33,991 nucleotides of DNA, taken from contig JAKSJM010000028.1 of assembly GCA_024398075.1 (NCBI GenBank), positions 1 through 33,991 on the forward strand. The letters run 5' to 3'. Position numbers and translations under genes: made by a program. The DNA comes from Bacteroidales bacterium. GTDB lineage: Bacteria; Bacteroidota; Bacteroidia; Bacteroidales; UBA932. Positions 8,834 to 17,407 of this stretch are shown here, piece by piece. The notes under the pieces are model-generated. The model was not told the DNA's origin, made no database searches, and saw nothing but the letters and a program-made list of their open reading frames with translations. Position 1 is the stretch's first letter, and each line of letters opens with the position of its first letter.

Positions 8834-10086
8834 AAGGAAATATCCATTCTAATGCGGCGAGACTGAGGGTGAAGGTTGTTACATCTATTTCCAAGATTCT
8901 TCACAAAGCCCAGCGGCAGGCCGCGATATGTCAACAAATTATAGCCCTTCGGCGCATCTGGAAGGGCGATGGTGTCCCTGTGCAGGAACTTCAGCGCAGT
9001 GAGTTTGTCCACTGCCACCTCAGGATATGCGCTCCTGTCGTACGCAAGGCTCAGGGCCCAGTCTGGATCGGGTACAAAATCCTTGCCCTTCATCTCCCCT
9101 TTGTGCACTCCGAGCTTCAGAGGCCTGAATCTTTTCATCTGCTCCATGGAAGCCTGAGCGGAAAGGCCGAGATATGCAGGATCGCCATCCTTCACGAGCA
9201 TGCCAGCCCATTGGCCCTCACCCGGCACCTCACCAGGCAGCAGCAGATGGCCATGTCGGGTCAAGCGGATGCCAAATGGGTTTGATGGGGCAATGATTTC
9301 GCCACCAAGCTCCTCCGCCACCCACTCGAGGTTCGCGTCGTTCTCTGCATCCTCGAAAGTGCAGGTGGAATACACCAGATAGCCCCCGGGGCGCAGTGCT
9401 GGCCACACGTCTGCGAGGATTCTCCTCTGGCGCGATGCACACAGCTCCACAGTCTCAGGCGACCAGTCCTCGACGGCTTTCGCGTCCTTGCGGAACATGC
9501 CCTCTCCGGAGCATGGAACATCTGTAAGTATGATGTCGAAGAAACCCGGAAGCGACGCGAAAGCCTTCGGGTCCACCGAGGTCACGACTACATTTGGGTC
9601 TCCCCAGACAGTAACATTGTCAGAAAGTATGGAGGCTCTCTGTCTCATCACCTCATTCGACACGAGCAGGAAGGAGTCTCCGCAAGCCTCTCTGAGCGAG
9701 GCGGCGAGATCCGTAGTCTTGCCTCCCGGCGCGGCGCAGAGGTCAAGGACCCTGAGGGGTCTGTCTGTACCGACAGCGGCAAGCGCCTCGCGGAACAGCC
9801 AGCCTACGAACATGGCTGAGCTATCCTGAACATAATACGCTCCCGCATGGAACAATGGGTGAAGAGTGAACACAGGGCGCTCCTTCAGGATGTGCCCGTG
9901 CGCGCTCCAAGCTACAGGAGTGCTACCCTCCAGGATAGGAAGCTTGCTCTCCGTTTTCTTGAATGGGTTAAGTCGCACTGACACTGATGGTTCCATGCCC
10001 ATAGCATCGATAGCCTTGATGGCATCATCACGGCCTACCGAGTGCGTCAGCGCCTCGAGGAACCTTGCATCCTGAATGCTCTCCAT
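8830..10086 (-). CDS. RsmF-like rRNA (cytosine-5) methyltransferase
   Basis: 418 aa of the NOL1/NOP2/Sun family. DLCAAPGGKTT is the SAM-binding motif I; DVPCSGEGMFR holds Cys192 (PC motif, product release) and YSTCTF holds Cys242 (TC motif, the catalytic nucleophile). Both cysteines are needed for 5-methylcytosine formation in RNA. The region after ~290 resembles the RsmF-type C-terminal domain, with the final part (GYNLLTYRGLPLGFVKNLG) PUA-like. Length and architecture suit RsmF/YebU better than RsmB, which has an N-terminal NusB domain. The target cytosine (C1407 of 16S rRNA in E. coli) is inferred. The start is 3 nt downstream of the SRPBCC gene. Confidence 0.88.
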   Translation of the reverse strand: MESIQDARFLEALTHSVGRDDAIKAIDAMGMEPSVSVRLNPFKKTESKLPILEGSTPVAWSAHGHILKERPVFTLHPLFHAGAYYVQDSSAMFVGWLFREALAAVGTDRPLRVLDLCAAPGGKTTDLAASLREACGDSFLLVSNEVMRQRASILSDNVTVWGDPNVVVTSVDPKAFASLPGFFDIILTDVPCSGEGMFRKDAKAVEDWSPETVELCASRQRRILADVWPALRPGGYLVYSTCTFEDAENDANLEWVAEELGGEIIAPSNPFGIRLTRHGHLLLPGEVPGEGQWAGMLVKDGDPAYLGLSAQASMEQMKRFRPLKLGVHKGEMKGKDFVPDPDWALSLAYDRSAYPEVAVDKLTALKFLHRDTIALPDAPKGYNLLTYRGLPLGFVKNLGNRCNNLHPQSRRIRMDISL

Positions 10087-10089
10087 GCT

Positions 10090-10542
10090 CTAGAATTTGA
10101 GGTCCTTGAGTTTCTCCGGATCGACGCCCTCAGGCATGCGACCTTCCGAGATATCCACCAATGAATCTACTACCTTGTCGAGAGCCTTCTGGATCTTTGA
10201 ACCGACCATCATCTTAACCATCATCGGCAGATCCGCCTGCGCGCGAATGTAGAAATCCGTCTTTGATGCCTCATTTGACGCATCGAAATAGAGCGAGAAG
10301 CTGAAACGGACAGGACCTCCATTGTCAGTAAAGTCAATGCGTGAGTAAGGATGACGGTTAAGCACCCTCACGCCAAGGGTCATGCCCTGGACTGTGCCTG
10401 TGATGGTGTCAAAATCTGCAGTAATACCTTCTCTCTTATCTTCCGGAAGCATCTGGAGGAAGTTTCTCATGTCCACGAAAGACATGTAAAGTTCAAATGG
10501 AGACTTGCTCACCAGACCATGCTTGCTATTATATTCTGTCAT
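10090..10542 (-). CDS. SRPBCC-superfamily protein
   Basis: 150 aa, a small START-like (SRPBCC) helix-grip fold: N-terminal strand, two short helices (SPFELYMSFVDMRNFLQMLP), several beta strands (DTITGTVQGMTLGVRVLN, SRIDFTDN, RFSFSLYFD), and a long C-terminal helix (MVGSKIQKALDKVVDSLVDI). Such proteins bind hydrophobic ligands or act as chaperones; no ligand can be named. First gene of the leftward unit leading to the rRNA methyltransferase, and directly behind a divergent promoter. No signal peptide, so cytoplasmic. Confidence 0.7.
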   Translation of the reverse strand: MTEYNSKHGLVSKSPFELYMSFVDMRNFLQMLPEDKREGITADFDTITGTVQGMTLGVRVLNRHPYSRIDFTDNGGPVRFSFSLYFDASNEASKTDFYIRAQADLPMMVKMMVGSKIQKALDKVVDSLVDISEGRMPEGVDPEKLKDLKF

Positions 10543-10548
10543 TTTTAT

Positions 10549-10574
10549 TATTTTTGTAGCGAACTACAAATATA
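10549..10574. promoter_or_regulatory. Overlapping divergent promoters between SRPBCC and Nudix genes
   Basis: TATTTTTG (10549-10556, + strand) and TATATTTG (10567-10574, - strand) are both exact TAnnTTTG matches. They face each other across an inverted repeat, TTTGTAG (10553-10559) and CTACAAA (10564-10570), separated by CGAA. The two predicted start points fall within or beside the opposing box. Distances to the starts are 34 nt (Nudix, 10591) and 24 nt (SRPBCC, 10542). Confidence 0.7.
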
Positions 10575-10590
10575 ACATTTTTCACCCACG

Positions 10591-11202
10591 ATGCATAGGA
10601 TTTATTTCGAGAAAAGATGCATAATCATCTGTCCGACTGGAGACCAGGCTCTGACAGACCCGAACTCAGTGGAGTTCCACATCGGCGAGCAGCTCGATTT
10701 CCATGCCCTCGTGAGCATGTTTGAGATATCAGATTCGCTCTTCCGCATCTACGTGCCGACAGATGACGTTGAAGGTACATACAGGAAGATATGCACCGAA
10801 TTCAAGGAGGTAAACGCCGCCGGAGGACTCGTCTCAAACAAGCGAGGAGATTATCTTCTTATCAGCAGAAACGGCCTCTGGGACCTCCCCAAGGGGCATC
10901 AGGAGGCAGGAGAAGACATAAGTGTGACAGCCATAAGGGAGGTCCAGGAGGAGACTGGAGTGGACCAGCTCATGCTTGGCAAACTCATCTGCATCACTGA
11001 CCACTGCTACAAGCGTGACGGCATCTGGCACCTCAAGCATACCTGGTGGTTCGACATGCTCTACACAAACCCAGTGGACCTCACTCCTCAGATCGAGGAG
11101 GACATCACGAAGGCGTCATGGGTGGCAAAGTCCAGCCTGCCACCATACCTGAAAAAAACCTTCCCTTCCATAGTCGAAGTATTCAGAGAGGCAAAAGTCT
11201 GA
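10591..11202 (+). CDS. Nudix hydrolase
   Basis: 203 aa. A complete Nudix box is present: Gly102, Glu108, then REVQEETGV at 116-124, fitting Gx5Ex7REUxEExGU with all metal-binding glutamates intact. The ~80-residue N-terminal extension (RCIIICPTGDQ onward) is not part of the Nudix fold and is conserved in form in Bacteroidales homologues as far as I recall. The family hydrolyses nucleoside diphosphates linked to another moiety; the substrate here cannot be deduced. Cytoplasmic. It is expressed from a divergent promoter. Confidence 0.85.
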   Translation: MHRIYFEKRCIIICPTGDQALTDPNSVEFHIGEQLDFHALVSMFEISDSLFRIYVPTDDVEGTYRKICTEFKEVNAAGGLVSNKRGDYLLISRNGLWDLPKGHQEAGEDISVTAIREVQEETGVDQLMLGKLICITDHCYKRDGIWHLKHTWWFDMLYTNPVDLTPQIEEDITKASWVAKSSLPPYLKKTFPSIVEVFREAKV

Positions 11203-11205
11203 AAC

Positions 11206-11237
11206 TTTTTGTTCTTTTTTTCGTATATATAATATTG
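11206..11237 (+). promoter_or_regulatory. Putative queA promoter
   Basis: TTTTTG at 11206-11211 and TAATATTG at 11230-11237 (one mismatch to TAnnTTTG) are 18 nt apart; the queA ATG begins 20 nt later. Confidence 0.45.
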
Positions 11238-11257
11238 ACAATATAAAGAATTAAGAT

Positions 11258-12310
11258 ATGAAACTCTCACAGTTCCAGTTCCAGCTACCAAAGGACCGCA
11301 TCGCACAGGACCCTACCAGATGGCGTGACGAATGCAAGCTGATGGTTGTACACAAGAAGACTGGAGAAATCGAGCATAAACTTTTCAAGGACGTCATCGA
11401 CTACTTCGACAAGGACGACAGATTCGTATTCAACGACACGAAGGTCATCCCTGCCAGACTCTATGGAAAGAAAGAGAAGACCGGCGCAGACATCATGGTA
11501 TTCCTCCTCAGGGAGCTTAACAAGGAGCAGAGACTCTGGGATGTCATCGTGGAGCCAGCGAGAAAGATCCGTATCGGAAACAAGCTCTACTTCGGAGAGG
11601 ACGAGAGCCTTGTAGCCGAGGTCATCGATAACACCACCTCACGTGGTAGAACCCTTCGTTTCCTCTATGACGGACCATACGACGAGTTCAAGTCTCTTCT
11701 TTACGGACTTGGAGAAACTCCTGTGATGCAGTGGGTTAAGCCTCGCGCTACTGCTAGTGACGCAGAGAACTACCAGACCATCTTCGCAGAGCATGAAGGT
11801 GCAGTGGCAGCTCCAGCAGCAGGTCTCCACTTCAGCCGTGAGCTCTTCAACAGAATGATCCTGAAGGATATCCGCAAGTCATTCATCACAGTTCACATGG
11901 GTATCGGCCACTTCAGAAAGGTGGATGTCGAGGATCTTTCAAAGCATAGAACCGACGCTGAGCGCATGATCATCAGCGCACAGGCAGCGCAGGAGATAAA
12001 CGAGACCAAGGAAGCAGGACACAAGGTAGTGGCTGTGGGCGTGACAGTGATGCGTGCCCTCGAGACAAACGTAAGTCCATCGAAGAAGGTAAACCCTACA
12101 GACACATGGACCGACAAGTTCATCTTCCCTCCTTACGACTTCGCAGTTCCTGACGCCATCATTTCAAACTTCCACACCCCTTGCTCTACCATGCTCATGT
12201 GCGTAGCGGCATTCGGAGGACACCAGAATGTGATGAAGGCCTATGAAATAGCACTCGAGGAGGGCTATCGCTTCGGACCTTACGGAGATGCGATGCTCAT
12301 CATAGACTAA
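11258..12310 (+). CDS. queA: tRNA preQ1(34) S-adenosylmethionine ribosyltransferase-isomerase
   Basis: 350 aa, the normal length for QueA. Recognised by the N-terminal QLPKDRIAQDP, RFVFNDTKVIPARL, the central EGAVAAPAAGLHFS and the C-terminal SNFHTPCSTML, all family hallmarks. QueA transfers the ribose of SAM to preQ1 at the tRNA wobble position and isomerises it to epoxyqueuosine. Cytoplasmic. It has its own promoter-like sequence and is followed by an intrinsic terminator, so it is likely transcribed alone. No other queuosine gene is in the window. Confidence 0.96.
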   Translation: MKLSQFQFQLPKDRIAQDPTRWRDECKLMVVHKKTGEIEHKLFKDVIDYFDKDDRFVFNDTKVIPARLYGKKEKTGADIMVFLLRELNKEQRLWDVIVEPARKIRIGNKLYFGEDESLVAEVIDNTTSRGRTLRFLYDGPYDEFKSLLYGLGETPVMQWVKPRATASDAENYQTIFAEHEGAVAAPAAGLHFSRELFNRMILKDIRKSFITVHMGIGHFRKVDVEDLSKHRTDAERMIISAQAAQEINETKEAGHKVVAVGVTVMRALETNVSPSKKVNPTDTWTDKFIFPPYDFAVPDAIISNFHTPCSTMLMCVAAFGGHQNVMKAYEIALEEGYRFGPYGDAMLIID

Positions 12311-12341
12311 GTTTCTTAAAAAACACATAAAAACTTAAAAA

Positions 12342-12380
12342 TCCCTCTCAGACACCGTCTGATGAGGGGTTTTTATTTTG
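12342..12380 (+). terminator. Intrinsic terminator of queA
   Basis: CCCTC (12343-12347) pairs with GAGGG (12364-12368) and CAGAC (12349-12353) with GTCTG (12357-12361) around a 3-nt loop, with a small internal bulge, followed by GTTTTTATTTTG. Confidence 0.8.
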
Positions 12381-12409
12381 ACAAATGCGTAGATTCAGTC
12401 AAAAAAAAG

Positions 12410-13567
12410 ATGAATGACGAGATTATCGCTATGTGTACCCTGGGGCGCATCTTCGGCTTCAAGCCGCTCTATGCGCACGCGATGGTAAATGAGCTGGGCA
12501 GCGCCAGCGCCGTGTTTGGACTCAGCGCAGGTCAGAAGGCAGAGCTGCTGGGAGCAGCGTCCAAGTATGTGACCGAGCTGAACGACGAGGCGCTGGAGCG
12601 CAGCAGAGAGGAGCTTGAGAGGCTGCAGAAGGAAGGATGCAGCTTCATTAGCTTCCTGGATGACGACTACCCTGCGCTCCTGAAGGAGTGCGACGATCCT
12701 CCTGTGGGCATTTATTATAAAGGAACAAGCCCTGCGAAAGACACTTTTTCAAGGCCAATGATTTCCATCGTTGGCACGAGAGACATATCATTATATGGAA
12801 CAGAGTGGTGCAGGCGTATCATCTCATGGATTGCGGAAGCGAAGAATCCGCCCACAATAGTGAGCGGGATGGCTCTAGGGGTAGACATCGTTTCGCACCG
12901 TGCCGCGCTGGAGGCGCACATCCCGACCATAGGCGTCATGCCCACAGGGATAGACGATGTCTACCCCGCCCGCCATCGTCCGGACGCATCGAGGATGGTC
13001 CAGGCCGAAGGTAGCGCACTCATCACGGACTACCCTCCTTGCACCTCTCCCATTGCCATTAACTTTATTAGGAGAAACAGGATCATTGCCGGTATCAGCC
13101 CGGCCACCATACTCATCGAGTCCAAGGTGAAGGGCGGCGGCATGATCACCGCCCGCCTCGCAAGCTCGTACGGGCGAGACCTCTACGTGCTACCAGGCAG
13201 GATCGACGACGCCCGCTCCGCCGGCTGCAATGCGCTCCTTCGCGAGAAGCTCGCGGAGCCCATCACCGACGAGACGAGCTTCCTCGAGGCCATTGGATGC
13301 CAAAGGCCATCCAGAAGAAAGGAGAGCGACCTGATGGAGGAGATAGGCGCGAAGCTCTCGGGAGCATTGGACAGCGAAAACCTTCAGAGCGCGAAAAGAA
13401 TCGCCAAGGCCATCAAGGACGAGAGGGGCATCAGCATGGAAGAGATTGCCCAAAAACTGGCTCTCCCCTACCAGGACACGGCCATGCTCGTACGACTTCT
13501 GGAAAGTGAGGGCTTCATAGAGACAGATGTCCTCCAAAGATGTAGCATTATGGTCAAAATTGTGTAA
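12410..13567 (+). CDS. dprA: DNA-processing protein DprA
   Basis: 385 aa from the ATG at 12410; the in-frame ATG at 12362 is rejected because it lies inside the queA terminator. The Rossmann-like core is clear: SIVGTRDISLYG, VSGMALGVDIVSHRAALE, then RRNRIIAGISPATILIES and the GGGMITARLASSYGRDLYVLPG segment. An N-terminal helical (SAM-like) region and a C-terminal winged-helix domain (ISMEEIAQKLALPYQD onward) complete the usual three-part layout. DprA binds single-stranded DNA and loads RecA during natural transformation. Neighbouring genes are unrelated to competence. Confidence 0.94.
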   Translation: MNDEIIAMCTLGRIFGFKPLYAHAMVNELGSASAVFGLSAGQKAELLGAASKYVTELNDEALERSREELERLQKEGCSFISFLDDDYPALLKECDDPPVGIYYKGTSPAKDTFSRPMISIVGTRDISLYGTEWCRRIISWIAEAKNPPTIVSGMALGVDIVSHRAALEAHIPTIGVMPTGIDDVYPARHRPDASRMVQAEGSALITDYPPCTSPIAINFIRRNRIIAGISPATILIESKVKGGGMITARLASSYGRDLYVLPGRIDDARSAGCNALLREKLAEPITDETSFLEAIGCQRPSRRKESDLMEEIGAKLSGALDSENLQSAKRIAKAIKDERGISMEEIAQKLALPYQDTAMLVRLLESEGFIETDVLQRCSIMVKIV

Positions 13568-13572
13568 ATTTG
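13565..13572 (+). promoter_or_regulatory. -7 box for the TatD/asparaginase pair, overlapping the dprA stop
   Basis: TAAATTTG is an exact TAnnTTTG match. Its first three bases are the TAA stop codon of dprA. The next ATG is 28 nt downstream and is preceded by AAGGAG at 13591-13596. Confidence 0.6.
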
Positions 13573-13600
13573 CCCCTTGGACTGATAGCCAAGGAGCATT

Positions 13601-14374
13601 ATGACATTCATCGACACGCACACCCACTTATATGACGAGGCATTTTCGGAAGACGCCGCGCAGGCCATTGCCCGCGGGCAAGCGGTCGGCGTGACGAAGT
13701 TCCTCCAGCCAGACGTAGACAGTCGCGAGAGGGAGCAGATGTTCGCGCTCGTGGACCAGTATCCGGGGGTGCTGTACCCTATGATTGGCCTATATCCTGG
13801 ATCCGTTGAGAAGAATTGGCAGGAAGAACTCCAGACCATGGAGAAGTGGCTCACCAGGAGCGACCTTGTAGCCGTGGGAGAGATAGGCCTCGACTACCAC
13901 TATGGAGCCGAGTTCGCCCAGGAGCAGAAGGAGGCGTTCAGGGTGCAGCTTGAGATGGCTGCGCGAATGGACTTGCCAGTGAACATCCATCTTCGCGAGG
14001 CGACCGAAGACTTCATCAAGATTCTGGAGGAGTGCAAGCACCTGGGACTCAGGGGAAATCTTCACGCATATAGCGGCAGCTACGAGACCTTCTGCAGAGT
14101 GCAGCGTCTCGGAGACTGGTATGTGGGCATCGGAGGCGTCGTGACTTTCAAGAAAGCCACGCTCGCCGAAGTCGTGAAGAAGATTCCGCTGGATAGGATC
14201 GTGCTGGAGACTGACAGTCCATACCTCACCCCCACCCCATACAGGGGGCAGAGGAACGAAAGCGCATACATTCCCATCATAGCGGCCAAGGTAGCAGAGC
14301 TCAAGCAGGTAAGCGTAGAAGAAGTGGCAGAGGTCACTACCCACACGGCCGAGAAACTATTTTCATTGAAGTAG
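13601..14374 (+). CDS. TatD-family metal-dependent hydrolase
   Basis: 257 aa, standard for TatD/YcfH proteins. FIDTHTHLYDE gives the HxH metal pair (His7, His9); GEIGLDYHYG carries the bridging Glu; NIHLREA and NLHAYSG supply further histidines; LETDSPYLTP holds the last Asp. All metal ligands seem intact. Family members are 3'-5' exonucleases or amidohydrolases acting on DNA or D-aminoacyl-tRNA products; which applies here is not clear. Cytoplasmic. The asparaginase gene starts 3 nt after its stop. Confidence 0.92.
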   Translation: MTFIDTHTHLYDEAFSEDAAQAIARGQAVGVTKFLQPDVDSREREQMFALVDQYPGVLYPMIGLYPGSVEKNWQEELQTMEKWLTRSDLVAVGEIGLDYHYGAEFAQEQKEAFRVQLEMAARMDLPVNIHLREATEDFIKILEECKHLGLRGNLHAYSGSYETFCRVQRLGDWYVGIGGVVTFKKATLAEVVKKIPLDRIVLETDSPYLTPTPYRGQRNESAYIPIIAAKVAELKQVSVEEVAEVTTHTAEKLFSLK

Positions 14375-14377
14375 AAC

Positions 14378-15415
14378 ATGGAGCTGAAAGATAGAGCATC
14401 CGTCCTCATCATCTACACGGGCGGAACCATTGGCATGAAAGAAGATCCTGTCGACCAGACGCTGAAGCCATTTGACTTCAGCCAGATCATGGACGAAGTG
14501 CCAGAGATGGCGAAGTTCGCCGGCAAGCTTGATTCATACACATTTGACCCCATCATTGACTCGTCAGACGTCGAGCCTCGTCTGTGGCAGGCACTCGCCA
14601 CGCTCATCCGCGACCGCTACGACGAATACGACGGTTTCGTGATCCTCCACGGCACCGACACCATGTCATTCTCGGCATCGGCGCTGAGCTTCATGCTGAA
14701 CGGCCTCTCGAAGCCGGTCATCTTCACAGGAAGCCAGCTTCCGATCGGCCGTCCACGCACCGACGGCAAGGAAAACCTCATCTCAGCGGTAGAGATAGCA
14801 GCAGCGAAAGACGCCTCAGGCCACGCCATCGTGCCCGAAGTGTGCATCTACTTCGGCTCGAAGCTCCTCCGCGGAAACAGGACCACGAAGATCAACTCAG
14901 AGTATTTCAACGCCTTCCGTTCACCGAACTACCCTCCGCTCGCCGAAGCGGGCATTGCCATAAAGTACAATCTCCCGGTGATAGCGAAAGCTCCCGAAGA
15001 GGAATTCAGCGTCCACACCGAGCTGGACACGAGGGTTTCCATCCTCAAGATACACCCGGGCATCACTCCTCAGGTTGTGCGAAACATCCTTCTGGGTGCC
15101 GAGACGCGCGCCGTCATCATTGAGACATATGGCGCAGGCAATGCTCCCAGCGCAGCGTGGTTCCTCGACATCGTGAATGAAGCGTGCCACATGGGCAAGA
15201 TACTTGTCAATGTCACCCAGTGTCTCCAAGGAAGCGTAAACATGGACATCTACGCCACGGGAAAGAGGCTCAAGGAGCTGGGAGTCGTCTCTGGTTACGA
15301 CGCCACCACCGAAAGCACACTGGGAAAACTTTTCTTCCTGATGGGCGTGAACAAGGACAATGATTGGGTCAAAAAGCAGCTCTGTGAGAGTTTGAAAGGA
15401 GAAATCTCCAAATAA
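14378..15415 (+). CDS. ansA: Type I L-asparaginase
   Basis: 345 aa. YTGGTIG places the nucleophile Thr at position 14, and HGTDTM places Thr93 and Asp94, the second catalytic pair of the asparaginase fold. The absence of a signal peptide and the length indicate the cytoplasmic type I enzyme, which hydrolyses asparagine to aspartate and ammonia. It is transcribed with the TatD-family gene. Some family members are glutaminases or Glu-tRNA(Gln) amidotransferase D subunits (GatD), but the short N-terminus argues against GatD. Confidence 0.93.
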   Translation: MELKDRASVLIIYTGGTIGMKEDPVDQTLKPFDFSQIMDEVPEMAKFAGKLDSYTFDPIIDSSDVEPRLWQALATLIRDRYDEYDGFVILHGTDTMSFSASALSFMLNGLSKPVIFTGSQLPIGRPRTDGKENLISAVEIAAAKDASGHAIVPEVCIYFGSKLLRGNRTTKINSEYFNAFRSPNYPPLAEAGIAIKYNLPVIAKAPEEEFSVHTELDTRVSILKIHPGITPQVVRNILLGAETRAVIIETYGAGNAPSAAWFLDIVNEACHMGKILVNVTQCLQGSVNMDIYATGKRLKELGVVSGYDATTESTLGKLFFLMGVNKDNDWVKKQLCESLKGEISK

Positions 15416-15541
15416 CTTTTTGAGATATCAAATTATTTAACTAAATTGCAACGAATTTTTAAGGGTGAATTGCACCCAAAAGACGGAAAATTGATATAAC
15501 TATTTAATACATTATTAATTAAAAACACATTCAAAACGAGT
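15416..15541. other. AT-rich leader of the exb operon with a short hairpin
   Basis: 126 bp without a gene. GGGTG (15463-15467) and CACCC (15473-15477) form a 5-bp hairpin with T-rich sequence before and A-rich after, so it lacks the U-tract needed for termination in the + direction. No exact TAnnTTTG occurs on the + strand; the exbB promoter must lie here but I cannot place it. Confidence 0.4.
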
Positions 15542-16345
15542 ATGAAAAAGTTTTTCATGGTTTTGGCAGCAATGAGCCTCATGGTTCTTTCTGCAAACAT
15601 CGCATCAGCTCAGGACGAGCAGTCACAGGAGGCAGCTCCTGCAACTGAGCAGGTAGCTGAAGCAGCCGCTCCTGCAGACGATGCAGAGATTGATCCATTC
15701 AATGTCAAGTCAGAGGTTCCTCTCCATCAGGCTCTCAAGACCAAGTTCATCGAGGGTGGTGCAGGCTTCATGGCACTCATCATCATCTGTTTGATCATCG
15801 GTCTTGCACTTGCTATTGAGCGTATCCTTTACCTCTCATTCTCAAAGGTAAACTCAAAGAAGCTCGTTGCTAAGGTAGAAGAGGCTCTCAAGAAGGGTGG
15901 TGTAGAGGAGGCAAAGAAGGTTTGCCGCGACACCAAGGGTCCAGTTGCTAAGATCTTCTATGATGGTCTTGACAGACTTGATCAGGGTATCGACGTTGTT
16001 GAGAAGAACATCGTTTCTTCAGGTAGCGTTCAGACCAGCAACCTCGAGAACGGTCTTACTTGGATCTCTCTCTTCATCGCTATCGCACCTTCTCTCGGAT
16101 TCCTTGGTACCGTTATCGGTATGATCCAGGCATTCGATGCTATCCAGGCAGCTGGTGATATCTCACCTAACGTCGTAGCAGGAGGTATGAAGGTCGCTTT
16201 GATCACCACCGTTGCAGGTTTGATCGTAGGTATGATCCTTCAGATTTTCTACAACTACATCCTCGCTAAGATCGACTCTATCACCATCGATATGGAGGAG
16301 TCATCTATCGACTTCATCGACGTTCTTACTGAGTACAAGAAGTAA
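15542..16345 (+). CDS. exbB: ExbB/TolQ/MotA-family proton channel protein
   Basis: 267 aa. It opens with a signal-peptide-like segment (residues 1-23, ending ANIASAQ), then an acidic Ala/Pro/Glu linker to about 55, then three membrane helices at about 75-98, 176-198 and 217-240. The APSLGFLGTVIGMIQAF segment in the second helix is the family hallmark, including the Thr lining the proton path. ExbB pentamers with an ExbD dimer use the proton gradient to drive TonB. Heads an operon of four closely spaced genes; codons here end in T more often than in flanking genes, consistent with high expression. Confidence 0.94.
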   Translation: MKKFFMVLAAMSLMVLSANIASAQDEQSQEAAPATEQVAEAAAPADDAEIDPFNVKSEVPLHQALKTKFIEGGAGFMALIIICLIIGLALAIERILYLSFSKVNSKKLVAKVEEALKKGGVEEAKKVCRDTKGPVAKIFYDGLDRLDQGIDVVEKNIVSSGSVQTSNLENGLTWISLFIAIAPSLGFLGTVIGMIQAFDAIQAAGDISPNVVAGGMKVALITTVAGLIVGMILQIFYNYILAKIDSITIDMEESSIDFIDVLTEYKK

Positions 16346-16369
16346 TCAGGCCCTAAAAAGCATTTGATA

Positions 16370-16804
16370 ATGAAAAATTACGGTAAAATATTCAAGGTAT
16401 TGATGCTCGTCCTCATGGTGGTCAGCGTCGCTATCCTTGTTGCCGGTTTCGTAACTGGTTTCGAGGCTAACGATGGAAAGTTCGTAGACATCCTGTTCTA
16501 CTGGACTTACGCCATGCTCGCGATTGCACTCTTTGCAATCGTAGTTATAGGACTTGCTATCGGTATCAAGAACAACCCTAAGTTCCTTGTCAAGCTTGGA
16601 ATAGGCGTTGTTGCTGTTGCGGCTGTATGCGCTATCGCATACTTCCTCGCACCTGGTAATCCTGCTGTAGGCCTCATCACTGAGCAGCCTGCTGCTAGTA
16701 CACTCAAACTTACTGATACAGTTCTTAATCTTACATACTTCGCAGGTGTTGCAGCTGTTTTGGCTATCATCGCAGGTGAAATTGTAATGGCAGTACGTAA
16801 ATAA
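16370..16804 (+). CDS. Small four-helix membrane protein of the exb operon
   Basis: 144 aa from the ATG at 16370; an in-frame TTG at 16364 is less likely. Hydrophobic segments at about 9-28, 45-66, 73-91 and 119-141 suggest four membrane helices with no recognisable catalytic motif. It lies between exbB (24 nt upstream) and exbD (8 nt downstream), so it probably belongs to or assists the energy-transducing complex. I recognise the arrangement as common in Bacteroidales, but know of no assigned function. Confidence 0.82.
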   Translation: MKNYGKIFKVLMLVLMVVSVAILVAGFVTGFEANDGKFVDILFYWTYAMLAIALFAIVVIGLAIGIKNNPKFLVKLGIGVVAVAAVCAIAYFLAPGNPAVGLITEQPAASTLKLTDTVLNLTYFAGVAAVLAIIAGEIVMAVRK

Positions 16805-16812
16805 TTAACGCT

Positions 16813-17391
16813 ATGGGTAAGAAAAAAACACCTGCTCTCAACTCAAGCTCTACAGCCGACATCGCATTCCTCCTCCTGTGCTACTTCTTGATGACCACCA
16901 CCATGGGTTCACAGACCGGTTTGCAGCGTCGTCTGCCACAGATGCCTGATCCGAACCAGAAGGTTGAAGATATCAAGGTTAACCGCCGTAATATCTTGAT
17001 CGTGAAGATTAACTCTTCAGACAGACTTCTTGCAGGTAGTGAGCCTATGGACGTTAGTCAGCTTAAGGACAAGGTAAAGGAATTCCTTACCAACCCTACA
17101 GATGACCCTACCCTTCCAGAGAAGGAGATGAAGGACATCGAGGGTTATGGCCAGTATCCTGTATCAAAGGGCGTCATCTCACTGCAGAACGACCGTGGTA
17201 CAAGCTACCATGCTTACATCGCAGTTCAGAACGAACTCGTAAGAGCAGTGAATGAGCTCCGTGAGGAGTTCGCTCTCAAGGCTTATGGTAAGGCTTTTGC
17301 CAAGCTCTCAGAGGATCAGACCGAGATCGTGAAGAAGTGTATTCCTTCAAACATCTCAGAGGCTGAGCCTAAGGACGTAACCAAGAAATAA
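16813..17391 (+). CDS. exbD: ExbD-family protein, first copy
   Basis: 192 aa. A short cytoplasmic N-terminus is followed by one membrane helix beginning STADIAFLLLCYFLMTT; Asp16 is the protonatable residue of the ExbD/TolR helix. The periplasmic part is longer than in E. coli ExbD (about 140 aa total) and has an extra segment around LTNPTDDPTLPEKEMKDIEGYGQYP. Two non-identical ExbD proteins follow in tandem, so the complex may use a heterodimer. Confidence 0.9.
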   Translation: MGKKKTPALNSSSTADIAFLLLCYFLMTTTMGSQTGLQRRLPQMPDPNQKVEDIKVNRRNILIVKINSSDRLLAGSEPMDVSQLKDKVKEFLTNPTDDPTLPEKEMKDIEGYGQYPVSKGVISLQNDRGTSYHAYIAVQNELVRAVNELREEFALKAYGKAFAKLSEDQTEIVKKCIPSNISEAEPKDVTKK

Positions 17392-17393
17392 TT

Positions 17394-17399
17394 AGGAGG
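17394..17399 (+). promoter_or_regulatory. Strong Shine-Dalgarno sequence of the second exbD
   Basis: AGGAGG ends 8 nt before the ATG at 17408. A near-perfect Shine-Dalgarno is uncommon in Bacteroidota and in this window, and suggests this cistron needs efficient independent initiation. Confidence 0.65.
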
Positions 17400-17407
17400 A
17401 TAAGATT

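Noticed and set aside
12362-12409. Extended dprA start at 12362
   Set aside because: It would begin inside the right arm of the queA terminator; the ATG at 12410 matches the normal DprA N-terminus.
15463-15477. Hairpin as a terminator of the asparaginase gene
   Set aside because: It is followed by AAAAGACGG, not a T-tract, so it cannot act as a standard + strand intrinsic terminator.
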